NCBI GenBank assembly: GCA_027451915.1
Contig: DAIDHU010000300.1
Span: 1 to 6,035, forward strand
Length of the DNA stretch: 6,035 nt
Reading direction: 5' to 3'
Source: Thiomonas sp.
GTDB taxonomy: Bacteria; Pseudomonadota; Gammaproteobacteria; Burkholderiales; Burkholderiaceae_C
The position numbers and the translations under genes were made by a program. The notes under the pieces were generated by a model. That model did not search any database. It saw nothing but the letters and a program-made list of their open reading frames with translations, and was not told the DNA's origin. Within the stretch, counting starts at the first letter, position 1. Every line of letters begins with the position of its first letter. Positions 1-6,035 of the stretch are shown piece after piece.

Positions 1-374
1 CCGTAGCCTTCGTACAGGCGCAGCGCGCGCTGGTTGCTCGGGCGCACCTCCAGCCACAGCAGCGCGGCTCCGTGCAGGGTGGCGCTGAGCACCACGCCGT
101 CGAGCAATTGCAGCCCGAGCCCGCGCCCCTGCAGCCGCGGCTCGACGGTGATGTTCAGCAGGTGCATTTCCTCCACGCCCGCCAGCGCCACGTAGTAGCC
201 CTGCAATCGCCCCTCTTCGTCGCACAGCACTTGCGCGACGTAGCCGGCGGCCAGCGAATCCGCGAAATTCCCGCGGCTCCAGGCGAATTCGTAGGCGCGC
301 AGCTCGATATCCATGACGGCATCGAGGTCGCCCATGCGCATCTCGCGCAGACCGGTGCGTGCAACCTGGATCAT
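1..374 (-). CDS. rimI: RimI, ribosomal protein S18 alanine N-acetyltransferase (3' end cut by window edge)
   Basis: GNAT-family enzyme that transfers acetyl from acetyl-CoA to the N-terminal alanine of ribosomal protein S18 in the cytoplasm. Only 124 full codons are visible; the family is usually about 145-165 residues, so a short C-terminal piece is missing. Seen in the translation: the acetyl-CoA pyrophosphate loop RLQGRGLG (residues 80-87) right after the beta-strand HLLNITVEP, then WLEVRPSNQRALRLYEGYG at 107-125. Glu109 and Tyr121 are 12 residues apart, as are the catalytic Glu103 and Tyr115 of E. coli RimI. The start chosen is the ATG at 374-372, whose ATGA overlaps the tsaB stop by four bases and implies translational coupling; Met12 or Met14 are weaker alternatives. 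RimI beside TsaB is a well-known arrangement. Identity is confident; another GNAT is unlikely given the full RimI signature. Confidence 0.93.
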   Translation of the reverse strand, partial: MIQVARTGLREMRMGDLDAVMDIELRAYEFAWSRGNFADSLAAGYVAQVLCDEEGRLQGYYVALAGVEEMHLLNITVEPRLQGRGLGLQLLDGVVLSATLHGAALLWLEVRPSNQRALRLYEGY

Positions 375-1141
375 GCCGGGGACTTGTGTGCGTGGCCGTC
401 AAGCCTGGCGCGGGCGCGCTCGTCGCTGGTCAGCGCGACCTTGTCGCGCACGTACAGGGGGCGCGCCGCGGCGGCCTCGACACTCTCGCCGCGGGCATGC
501 GCGGCACGCGCCAGCCCCGCCACCGCGCCGGCCTGCGGCGCCACCGTGCGCGCCGCCCGCAAGGCCTGCGCCCAGCCCTCGCCCAGGGCCTCGCCCAGCG
601 CCTGCGCATGCTCGGCCCAGGCATTGCCGCACAGGGGCATCGCGCCGGGATGGTCGCCGAAGGCCTGGCGCCAGCTGACCGCCGCGTCGCGCGGCGACTG
701 CACGCGCGACGCGCCCGCCAGGCGCCACGAGCCGCCCTTGCATTCGGCGCAGGCCCAGTACAACTCGCCCATGCGCGCATCGTCGGCCACCAGCACGCGG
801 CCCTCGCGCAAAGCCGGTTCGGCCGCGGCGGCCACCGCCAGCAGCGTGGGCACCGGCACCACCGGGCGGCGCAGGCCACGCCCCAGGCCCTGCGCCGCCG
901 CGCAGGCGGCACGCAAGCCGGTGAAGGCGCCGGGGCCGGCGCCAAAGCCGATCAGCGCCACCTCGTCGAGCGCTCGCCCGGACTGGGCCAGCAGTTCGCG
1001 CACCAGGGGCAGCAGGCGCTGCGAAGCGCGCGAGCCGCCCGGCTCGGTGCGCTCGAGCACGCGGCCGTCGCCCAGATCCAGCGCCACCGAGAGCCACTCG
1101 GTGCTGGAATCAAAACCGAGCACGATCGACGGGGAATTCAC
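371..1141 (-). CDS. tsaB: TsaB, t6A37 tRNA threonylcarbamoyladenosine synthesis subunit
   Basis: Cytoplasmic ASKHA-fold protein that binds and stabilises TsaD and, with TsaE, transfers threonylcarbamoyl from threonylcarbamoyl-AMP to A37 of ANN-reading tRNAs. The 256-residue product is slightly longer than E. coli TsaB (231). Seen: N-terminal strand IVLGFDSSTEWLSVAL (6-21), the family hallmark GPGAFTGLR (69-77), the DARMGELY segment (121-128) and the C-terminal PLYVRDKVALT (228-238). The start is a GTG (1141-1139): an in-frame TGA sits only nine bases upstream, so the gene cannot start earlier. The next in-frame choice is a GTG at codon 7, which would remove part of the first strand and is less likely. 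No clear Shine-Dalgarno sequence precedes the GTG, as the upstream bases are pyrimidine-rich. The gene is followed directly by rimI with a four-base overlap. Confidence 0.95.
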   Translation of the reverse strand: MNSPSIVLGFDSSTEWLSVALDLGDGRVLERTEPGGSRASQRLLPLVRELLAQSGRALDEVALIGFGAGPGAFTGLRAACAAAQGLGRGLRRPVVPVPTLLAVAAAAEPALREGRVLVADDARMGELYWACAECKGGSWRLAGASRVQSPRDAAVSWRQAFGDHPGAMPLCGNAWAEHAQALGEALGEGWAQALRAARTVAPQAGAVAGLARAAHARGESVEAAAARPLYVRDKVALTSDERARARLDGHAHKSPA

Positions 1142-1167
1142 GGGAGTTCAGGGGGGACGAGGCGGTG

Positions 1168-1186
1168 CATCCGGCGCGCCCGGATG
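1168..1186. repeat. Inverted repeat in the tsaB leader
   Basis: CATCCGG (1168-1174) and CCGGATG (1180-1186) are perfect 7-base arms around a five-base CGCGC centre. The element lies 27 bases upstream of the tsaB GTG, inside the predicted leader. It could be an operator-like dyad or an mRNA hairpin; there is no T-run on either side, so it is not a standard terminator. Confidence 0.5.
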
Positions 1187-1219
1187 GGTCCCGGCGCGAA
1201 GTCCGCGGCAGGCCTGTGA

Positions 1220-1248
1220 AGTGTAGCCGCGCAGGCGCGAGTTTCCGA
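1220..1248 (-). promoter_or_regulatory. Possible promoter for tsaB-rimI
   Basis: On the minus strand a -10-like TACACT (1225-1220, four of six consensus bases) is preceded, 17 bases away, by TCGGAA (1248-1243, three of six bases of TTGACA). Transcription would start near 1212 and give a leader of about 70 bases before the tsaB GTG. The match is weak and rests on position in the divergent spacer as much as on sequence. Confidence 0.28.
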
Positions 1249-1300
1249 GCCGGCGGCATTAGCATCGGGCGAGTCGCCACCGCCTTGCCCGTCCGCCTCC

Positions 1301-2755
1301 ATGCCCACGCCGCCCGACCGCGCCCTGCCCGATGCCAACCGACGCCGCGCGATGCGCCTGGGAGCGCGCTCGCTGGCTGGCTTGGCGCTGGCGGGCACAA
1401 GCGAGGCCGCGCGCGCCCTGCCGGCGCTGCTGGCGCTGCCGCGCGCCGTGCGCCTGGCGCTGCACTCCGCGGGCATCGACCCCGCGCATTGCAGTTTCGT
1501 GCTGCGCGACCTGCACCAGGGCACGGCCCTGGTGGACTGGCAGGCCGACACCCCGCGCAGCCCCGCATCGGTGCTCAAGCTGGTGACCATGTACGCCGCG
1601 CTCAACCTGCTCGGGCCGGATTACCGCTGGCGCACCCCCGTCTACGCCATCGACCCCCTGCACAACGGCGTGCTGGCCGGCGACCTGGGTTTCGTCGGCA
1701 GCGGCGATCCGCACATCATGGCGCAGGACCTGTGGCGCCTGGCACTGCGCCTGCGCGGGCTCGGGCTGCGGCGCATCGCCGGCAACATCGTCGTCGACCG
1801 CAGCGCCTTCAACCTTCCGCCCCACGACCCCGCGCAGTTCGACGGGCAGCCGCTGGCCCCCTACAACGTGGGGCCGGACGCCTTCCTGATCGACTTCGGC
1901 AGCGTGCAGTTGCACATGGACGCCCAAGGCGGCGAGGTGCGCGCGTGGACGCAGCCTCCCATGCAGGGCTTCGCACCTCGACTGCCGCGCCTGGAGCCCG
2001 GCCCCTGCGGATTTCCGGACCGGCGCCTGCATCCGGACTTCAGCCAGGCGCTGGCGCCGGACCTGGAGGGCACATGGAGCGCCGAATGCGGCCCGATGGA
2101 CTGGAACCTGGCCGCGCTGATGCCGCCCAACGCCTTCGTGCAGGCGGTCCTGGGCGCGGTGCTGCGCGACGCCGGAATCGAATGGAGCGGCAGCGTGGTG
2201 TCCGGGCGGGTGCCGCCGGACGCGCGGCTGCTGACCACCTTGGAGAGCGAGCCCCTGGCGGTGCTGGTGCGCGACATCGACAAGTACAGCAACAACGTCA
2301 TGGCGCAGCAGGTCTTTCTCACACTGGCGCTGCACGCCGGGCTCGCGCCGGCCGATTTCGGGCGCGCCGCGCAGGTGGTCCAGCAGTGGCTGGACACCCA
2401 GGGCCTGGCCATGCCCGACCTGGTGCTGGACAACGGCTGCGGGCTGTCGCGGGTGGCGCGGGTCAGCGCGCGCGACCTGGACCGCCTGCTGCGCGCGGCC
2501 TGGCGCGGGCCGCTGATGCCCGAGTTCGTCGCCTCGCTGCCCCTGTCCGGCGAGGACGGCACGCTGCGCCGTCGCCTGGGCGCGAACCTGCGCGGCATGC
2601 TGCACGCGAAAACCGGCACCCTCGACGGCGTGCTCGGCCTGGCGGGCTACCTGCAGGGCGAGGACGGCCGGCGCCGCAGCGTGGTGGCGCTGGTCAACGA
2701 CCCGCGGGCGCAGCAGGCCTGGCCCGCGCTGCGGGCGCTGCTGGAGCACGCCTGA
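1301..2755 (+). CDS. dacB: DacB / PBP4-type D-alanyl-D-alanine carboxypeptidase/endopeptidase (peptidase S13)
   Basis: Periplasmic penicillin-binding protein of family S13, which trims terminal D-Ala and cleaves D-Ala-meso-DAP crosslinks of peptidoglycan. At 484 residues it matches the usual length (E. coli PBP4 is 477). All three active-site motifs are present and ordered: SVLK (Ser90, Lys93), SNN (330-332) and KTG (437-439). The segments GSGDP (133-137), PYNVGPDAFLIDFGSV (187-202) and GLSR (381-384) also fit S13 proteins. The N-terminus has RRR at 14-16 followed by a hydrophobic stretch ending near EAARA (35-39), an export signal with a Tat-like look. The ATG at 1301 is the first in frame after a TGA at 1217; no clear Shine-Dalgarno sequence precedes it, and Met18 (1352) is an alternative that would drop the arginines. 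The usual Ser before GLSR (GSGLSR in E. coli) is Cys380. Read divergently from tsaB and 104 bases before the response regulator. Confidence 0.95.
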   Translation: MPTPPDRALPDANRRRAMRLGARSLAGLALAGTSEAARALPALLALPRAVRLALHSAGIDPAHCSFVLRDLHQGTALVDWQADTPRSPASVLKLVTMYAALNLLGPDYRWRTPVYAIDPLHNGVLAGDLGFVGSGDPHIMAQDLWRLALRLRGLGLRRIAGNIVVDRSAFNLPPHDPAQFDGQPLAPYNVGPDAFLIDFGSVQLHMDAQGGEVRAWTQPPMQGFAPRLPRLEPGPCGFPDRRLHPDFSQALAPDLEGTWSAECGPMDWNLAALMPPNAFVQAVLGAVLRDAGIEWSGSVVSGRVPPDARLLTTLESEPLAVLVRDIDKYSNNVMAQQVFLTLALHAGLAPADFGRAAQVVQQWLDTQGLAMPDLVLDNGCGLSRVARVSARDLDRLLRAAWRGPLMPEFVASLPLSGEDGTLRRRLGANLRGMLHAKTGTLDGVLGLAGYLQGEDGRRRSVVALVNDPRAQQAWPALRALLEHA

Positions 2756-2804
2756 AGGAATGCATGGGTCCGGGGCGCCCGGCCAGGGCCGCCGGCGCTG
2801 CTTC

Positions 2805-2810
2805 TAGAAT
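2805..2810 (+). promoter_or_regulatory. Candidate -10 box of the response regulator/kinase promoter
   Basis: TAGAAT matches five of six bases of the sigma-70 -10 consensus and is the most AT-rich spot in the 104-base dacB-regulator spacer. The sequence 17 bases upstream (GCCAGG, or neighbours) does not resemble TTGACA, so activation by a bound regulator, possibly the phosphorylated response regulator itself, would be plausible. Transcription would start near 2817, leaving a leader of about 43 bases. Confidence 0.42.
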
Positions 2811-2842
2811 GGGCTGGAGCAGCCGCCAGCAGCTGCCGATCC

Positions 2843-2852
2843 GGGAGGGGGA
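2843..2852 (+). promoter_or_regulatory. Ribosome-binding site of the response regulator
   Basis: The purine run GGGAGGGGGA lies seven bases before the ATG at 2860, and it is the best Shine-Dalgarno match in the window. It fixes the start of the regulator inside a much longer open frame that extends upstream without other support. Confidence 0.75.
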
Positions 2853-2859
2853 GACCGCG

Positions 2860-3588
<729 letters not shown>

Positions 3589-3591
3589 GCC

Positions 3592-5067
3592 ATGTCCGTG
3601 GGCGCCACGCCCGCCGACGGCGACGCCAGCGCGACCGGGCATTCGGACGCCGCGGCCAGACCCAGGCGCCAGCGCTCGCTGTTCGGCGAGATCCTGGACT
3701 GGATGCTCGTTCCCCTGCTGCTGGTGTGGCCGGTGGCCATCGGCATCACCTTCCTGGTGGCCCAGGCGATCGCCACCCAGCCCTTCGACCAGGGCCTGCA
3801 GCGCCGGCTCGGGGTGATCGCCGAGTGGGTGCAGAACGCCGGGCCCCCGCTGGCGCGCGCCGCCGGCGCGGCGGGAGCCCGACCGGACGGCGACCTGCTG
3901 ATGCAGTTGCGTGCCGGCAACGGCCGGGTTGTGGCCGGTGACCCTCGCCTGCCCGACCCTCCGGATACGCAGTGGCCCCGCGACGCGGCGGTGCATCTGC
4001 GCGACGCCGACGTGGGAGGGCAGCGCATGCGCATCGCCTGGCGCTGGGTGCGCTCGCCGCGCGACGGCCAGGTGATGGTGCAGGTGGCCGAGGGCCTGCA
4101 GCAACGCTCCGAGCTGGCGCGCAACATCGTGCGCGGGGTGATCCTGCCTCAGTTCGTCATCGTGCCCATCTCCATCCTGCTCGTGTGGTTCGGGCTCGGC
4201 CAGGGCATCATCCCGCTGGACGAGCTGCAGGCCCGCATCCGGCGTCGGCGCCCCGATGATCTGAGCCCCATCGACCAGCGCGAGGCACCCGAGGAGATCG
4301 CGCCGCTGGTGGACTCCATCAACAGCCTGCTGGGGCGCCTGGAGCAGTCCATCCACACGCGCAAGCGTTTCATCGCCGATGCCGCGCATCAGCTCAAGAC
4401 CCCCCTGGCGGGGCTGCGCATGCAGGCCGAGCTGGCGCAGCGCCAGACCGACCCGGAGGAACTGCGCACCAGCCTGCGCCAGATCGAGGTGTCGGTGGTG
4501 CGCACCACCCGCCTGGTGAACCAGCTGCTGGCCCTGGCACGCGCGGAGAACCAGGGGGTGCTGGCGCAACGCAGCCCGGTGCTGCTGGACCTGCGCCAAC
4601 CGGTTCGCGACGCCTTGCAGGAACTGGCGCCGATGGCGCTGGCCAAGTCCCTGGAGCTCGAATTCGATGCCCCGGAACACGCGCTGTGGGTACGGGGCAA
4701 CCCGATGCTGCTGCAGGAACTGGCGAAAAACCTGCTGGACAACGCCATCGCCTATACGCCGGCGCGCGGGCATGTCGCGGTCCGCCTGCGCCAGCTCGAC
4801 GAGCAGGTGATGCTGGGAGTGGAAGATACCGGCCTGGGCATCGCGCCGGCCGAGCGCGACATGGTGTTCCGGCCTTTCTACCGGGTGCTGGGCACCGGGC
4901 ACGACGGCAGCGGCCTGGGACTGTGCATCGTGCAGGAGATCGCGCGCCAGCACGCCGCCGCCGTCAGCCTGGACGACAACCCGATGAGCGCCGACCCCAG
5001 CTATCCCGGGCTGGTGGTGCGGGTGCAGTTCGCCGCCGTGCCGGACCCGCAAGCCGAGCCCGGCTGA
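3592..5067 (+). CDS. TctE-like membrane sensor histidine kinase
   Basis: Inner-membrane sensor kinase of 491 residues that should autophosphorylate on His266 and pass phosphate to the regulator encoded just upstream. Visible in order: a charged cytoplasmic N-tail (1-33), TM1 (about 38-60), a periplasmic sensor region of about 120 residues fitting the 2CSK_N domain of TctE-type kinases (the FGEILDWMLVPLLLVWP entry is typical), TM2 (about 183-203), a HAMP-like linker starting at PLDEL (208-212), the H-box FIADAAHQLKTPLAGLR (260-276), the N-box LAKNLLDNAIAYTP (377-390, Asn380 and Asn384), the G1 box DTGLGI (412-417), the F-box region VFRPFYR (425-431) and the G2 box DGSGLGL (438-444). All catalytic motifs are intact. 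The ATG lies three bases after the regulator stop with only a weak ribosome-binding site, so translational coupling is likely. Ligand unknown; the classical TctE signal is tricarboxylate, but that cannot be assumed here. Confidence 0.93.
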   Translation: MSVGATPADGDASATGHSDAAARPRRQRSLFGEILDWMLVPLLLVWPVAIGITFLVAQAIATQPFDQGLQRRLGVIAEWVQNAGPPLARAAGAAGARPDGDLLMQLRAGNGRVVAGDPRLPDPPDTQWPRDAAVHLRDADVGGQRMRIAWRWVRSPRDGQVMVQVAEGLQQRSELARNIVRGVILPQFVIVPISILLVWFGLGQGIIPLDELQARIRRRRPDDLSPIDQREAPEEIAPLVDSINSLLGRLEQSIHTRKRFIADAAHQLKTPLAGLRMQAELAQRQTDPEELRTSLRQIEVSVVRTTRLVNQLLALARAENQGVLAQRSPVLLDLRQPVRDALQELAPMALAKSLELEFDAPEHALWVRGNPMLLQELAKNLLDNAIAYTPARGHVAVRLRQLDEQVMLGVEDTGLGIAPAERDMVFRPFYRVLGTGHDGSGLGLCIVQEIARQHAAAVSLDDNPMSADPSYPGLVVRVQFAAVPDPQAEPG

Positions 5068-5087
5068 GCCTGCCCGGCCGGGCAGGC
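5068..5087. repeat. Perfect 20-base palindrome in the convergent gap
   Basis: GCCTGCCCGG joined to CCGGGCAGGC begins on the first base after the kinase stop codon and is perfectly self-complementary. As RNA it would fold into about eight base pairs with a GGCC-type loop on either strand. It is well placed to act as a bidirectional transcription end between kinase and topB, but no T-run follows on either side, so it is not a typical intrinsic terminator. A protein-binding dyad is the other option. Confidence 0.5.
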
Positions 5088-5100
5088 CGCGGAGCCCATG

Positions 5101-5139
5101 GATCGCGGCCCCGCGCTGGCGCCCGCCGCTCGCGCGATC
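5101..5139. repeat. Spaced inverted repeat overlapping the topB stop
   Basis: GATCGCG (5101-5107) and CGCGATC (5133-5139) are perfect 7-base arms separated by 25 very GC-rich bases. The right arm covers two bases of the topB stop codon. Together with the 20-base palindrome it means most of the 70-base convergent gap can fold. It may help end topB transcription or protect the 3' end; chance is possible for arms this short. Confidence 0.35.
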
Positions 5140-6035
5140 AGCCGCGAGGCTTGCGGGCCGCGGGGGCCTTTTTCGTCGCGGGGGCCTTTTTCGTGGCGGG
5201 GGTCTTGGCGGCAGCGGACTTGGCCGCCGGAGCCCGGGCCGGCGCGCCCTTGCGCGCGGGTGCGCCCTTCGCGGCCGCGCCGCCCGGCCTGGGCGCGAAT
5301 TCGAAACCCACCTTGCCGTCGGGCTGACGCACCAGGAAGGCCTTGAACTTGCGCCGCGTGCGCGCGGAGACGAAGCCGTCGAGCAGGTCGGTGCGCCCGT
5401 CCGCCAGCAGCTTGCGCAGCTGGGTGGTGTCGATGGGCTGCTGCAGGATCATCTTGCCGGTGCGGAAATCGCAGCTGGGCTGCGCGCCCACGCTGTGCTC
5501 GCACACGTAGGAGCTGCCGGCCTCGAACACGCGCGCGCCGCATTTCGGGCAGGCGCCCAGCGGCTCCTGGGCGCTGAAGTCGGGCGTCTCGGAGGACTCC
5601 CCGGGGGCTGCCTGGCCGAAGTCGAACTCCAGCTTGTACTGTCCGCTGCCGCCCTCGCGCCCGAGGCGCAGCTCGGCCGAGAAGGGGCGACCCATCTTGC
5701 TGCGGAATCCGCTGAGCGGCCCCAGGTGCTTGTGCTCCAGCAGCTGCTCCACCTCGGGCACCTCGAAACTGCGCCCTCCGGGGTGCTTGCCGATGGAGAA
5801 GTCGCATTGGGTGCACGCGAAACGGTGGTAGTTCTCGCGCACCACGCCGCCGCAATTCGGGCAGGGGGTGGCCAGCGTGGCGTAGTCGCCCGGGACGCTG
5901 TCGCGGTCGAACTCCTTGGCGCGGCGCACGATGGTCTCGGTCATCTGCGCGATCTCGTGCATGAAGGCGTCGCGCGGCATCTGCCCGCGTTCCATCTGCG
6001 CCAGCTTGTGCTCCCACTCGCCGGTGAGCTCCGGC
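5138..6035 (-). CDS. topB: DNA topoisomerase III, C-terminal part (5' end beyond window)
   Basis: C-terminal 298 residues of a type IA topoisomerase, which passes single DNA strands and decatenates replication or recombination intermediates. The fragment opens with ELTGEWEHKLAQMERG, the end of the conserved core of bacterial TopB; the Toprim domain and active-site tyrosine lie outside the window. Then come a four-cysteine zinc ribbon (Cys58, 61, 74, 77 of the fragment), a C-terminal topoisomerase repeat domain (about 82-140), a second cysteine cluster (Cys162, 165, 178, 188) and another repeat domain (about 190-248, FRTGKMILQQPIDTTQL onward). This zinc-plus-repeat layout is usual for long betaproteobacterial TopB. 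The last 50 residues are a Lys/Ala/Pro-rich, histone H1-like tail including ATKKAP repeats, probably disordered and DNA-binding. An in-frame ATG at 5995 is internal, not the start. The frame is open to the right edge. Converges with the kinase gene. Confidence 0.94.
   Translation of the reverse strand, partial: PELTGEWEHKLAQMERGQMPRDAFMHEIAQMTETIVRRAKEFDRDSVPGDYATLATPCPNCGGVVRENYHRFACTQCDFSIGKHPGGRSFEVPEVEQLLEHKHLGPLSGFRSKMGRPFSAELRLGREGGSGQYKLEFDFGQAAPGESSETPDFSAQEPLGACPKCGARVFEAGSSYVCEHSVGAQPSCDFRTGKMILQQPIDTTQLRKLLADGRTDLLDGFVSARTRRKFKAFLVRQPDGKVGFEFAPRPGGAAAKGAPARKGAPARAPAAKSAAAKTPATKKAPATKKAPAARKPRG
5162..5213 (-). repeat. 18-base tandem repeat coding the TopB tail
   Basis: Two copies, 5162-5179 and 5180-5197, differ by one base (CGTCGC against CGTGGC at their ends), and a third diverged copy starts at 5198 and fades by about 5213. 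Each unit encodes a six-residue Lys-Lys-containing block (ATKKAP) read on the minus strand. Each of the first two units carries a T5 tract on the plus strand (A5 on the minus strand). The near-identity of the two copies suggests recent duplication by slippage. Confidence 0.85.

Larger units (their letters stand above)
1142..1300. other. Divergent intergenic region between tsaB and dacB
   Basis: This 159-base spacer separates the divergently read tsaB and dacB genes and should carry promoters for both. It holds a weak minus-strand promoter candidate (1220-1248) and a 7-base inverted repeat (1168-1186). On the plus strand no -35/-10 pair close to the sigma-70 consensus was found; a TAGCAT at 1259-1264 lacks a matching -35 box. 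No small gene is supported here. Confidence 0.6.

Noticed and set aside
72..1226. Plus-strand open frames across rimI and tsaB, including one of 384 codons
   Set aside because: They are antisense to genes with full family motifs, and their products are low-complexity Ala/Arg/Ser/Pro sequence.
1259..2749. Minus-strand open frame of 496 codons opposite dacB
   Set aside because: Gln/His/Arg-rich antisense shadow; dacB carries all three penicillin-binding active-site motifs in order.
2774..2798. Possible rho-independent terminator after dacB
   Set aside because: The GC-rich arms pair only imperfectly and there is no T-run; the sequence runs directly into the -10-like TAGAAT.
1165..2859. Upstream open extension of the response regulator frame, apparently one 807-residue protein
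   Set aside because: The translated part before 2860 is Arg/Ala/Gly-rich, lies out of frame over the whole of dacB and has no domain; the strong ribosome-binding site at 2843-2852 places the true start at 2860.
5162..5197. T5 tracts next to GC-rich sequence as an intrinsic terminator, or a short CRISPR-like repeat
   Set aside because: The T-runs belong to the in-frame 18-base repeat coding for Lys-Lys blocks in TopB; there are no spacers and no stem placed directly before the tracts.

Overview
The window looks like a piece of chromosome from a high-GC (roughly 70% G+C by eye) betaproteobacterium, most likely of the order Burkholderiales. This is inferred from the very GC-rich codon use, the TctD/TctE type of two-component pair, the long TopB C-terminus with zinc-ribbon and repeat domains, and the tsaB-rimI pairing. 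Genus cannot be fixed from the sequence alone. Coding density is high. No mobile element, CRISPR array, tRNA or rRNA gene was seen.

Layout, left to right. (1) Minus strand, 1-1141: tsaB (tRNA t6A synthesis) followed by rimI (N-terminal acetyltransferase of ribosomal protein S18), joined by a 4-base ATGA overlap; rimI runs off the left edge. (2) A 159-base divergent spacer (1142-1300) with a possible tsaB promoter and a small inverted repeat. (3) Plus strand, 1301-2755: dacB, a complete family S13 penicillin-binding protein (PBP4 type D-Ala-D-Ala carboxypeptidase/endopeptidase) with an arginine-rich, possibly Tat-type, export signal. (4) A 104-base spacer with a likely promoter and a good ribosome-binding site, then a TctD-like response regulator (2860-3588) and, three bases later, its TctE-like membrane sensor kinase (3592-5067). 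(5) A 70-base convergent gap holding a perfect 20-base palindrome. (6) Minus strand, 5138-6035: the C-terminal part of topB (DNA topoisomerase III), ending in a lysine/alanine/proline-rich tail made partly of an 18-base tandem repeat; the gene starts beyond the right edge.

How the genes relate. tsaB and rimI both serve translation and are probably co-expressed. The response regulator and kinase form one signalling unit; no tricarboxylate transporter genes (the classical TctDE target) lie in the window, so its stimulus and targets are unknown, and its position behind dacB suggests but does not show a cell-wall link. Overall this is core, housekeeping-type chromosome. I did not find a convincing undescribed system; the points worth a second look are small: a strong GC hairpin at the regulator/kinase junction, the repeat-built TopB tail, palindromes in two intergenic regions, and the DacB signal peptide.
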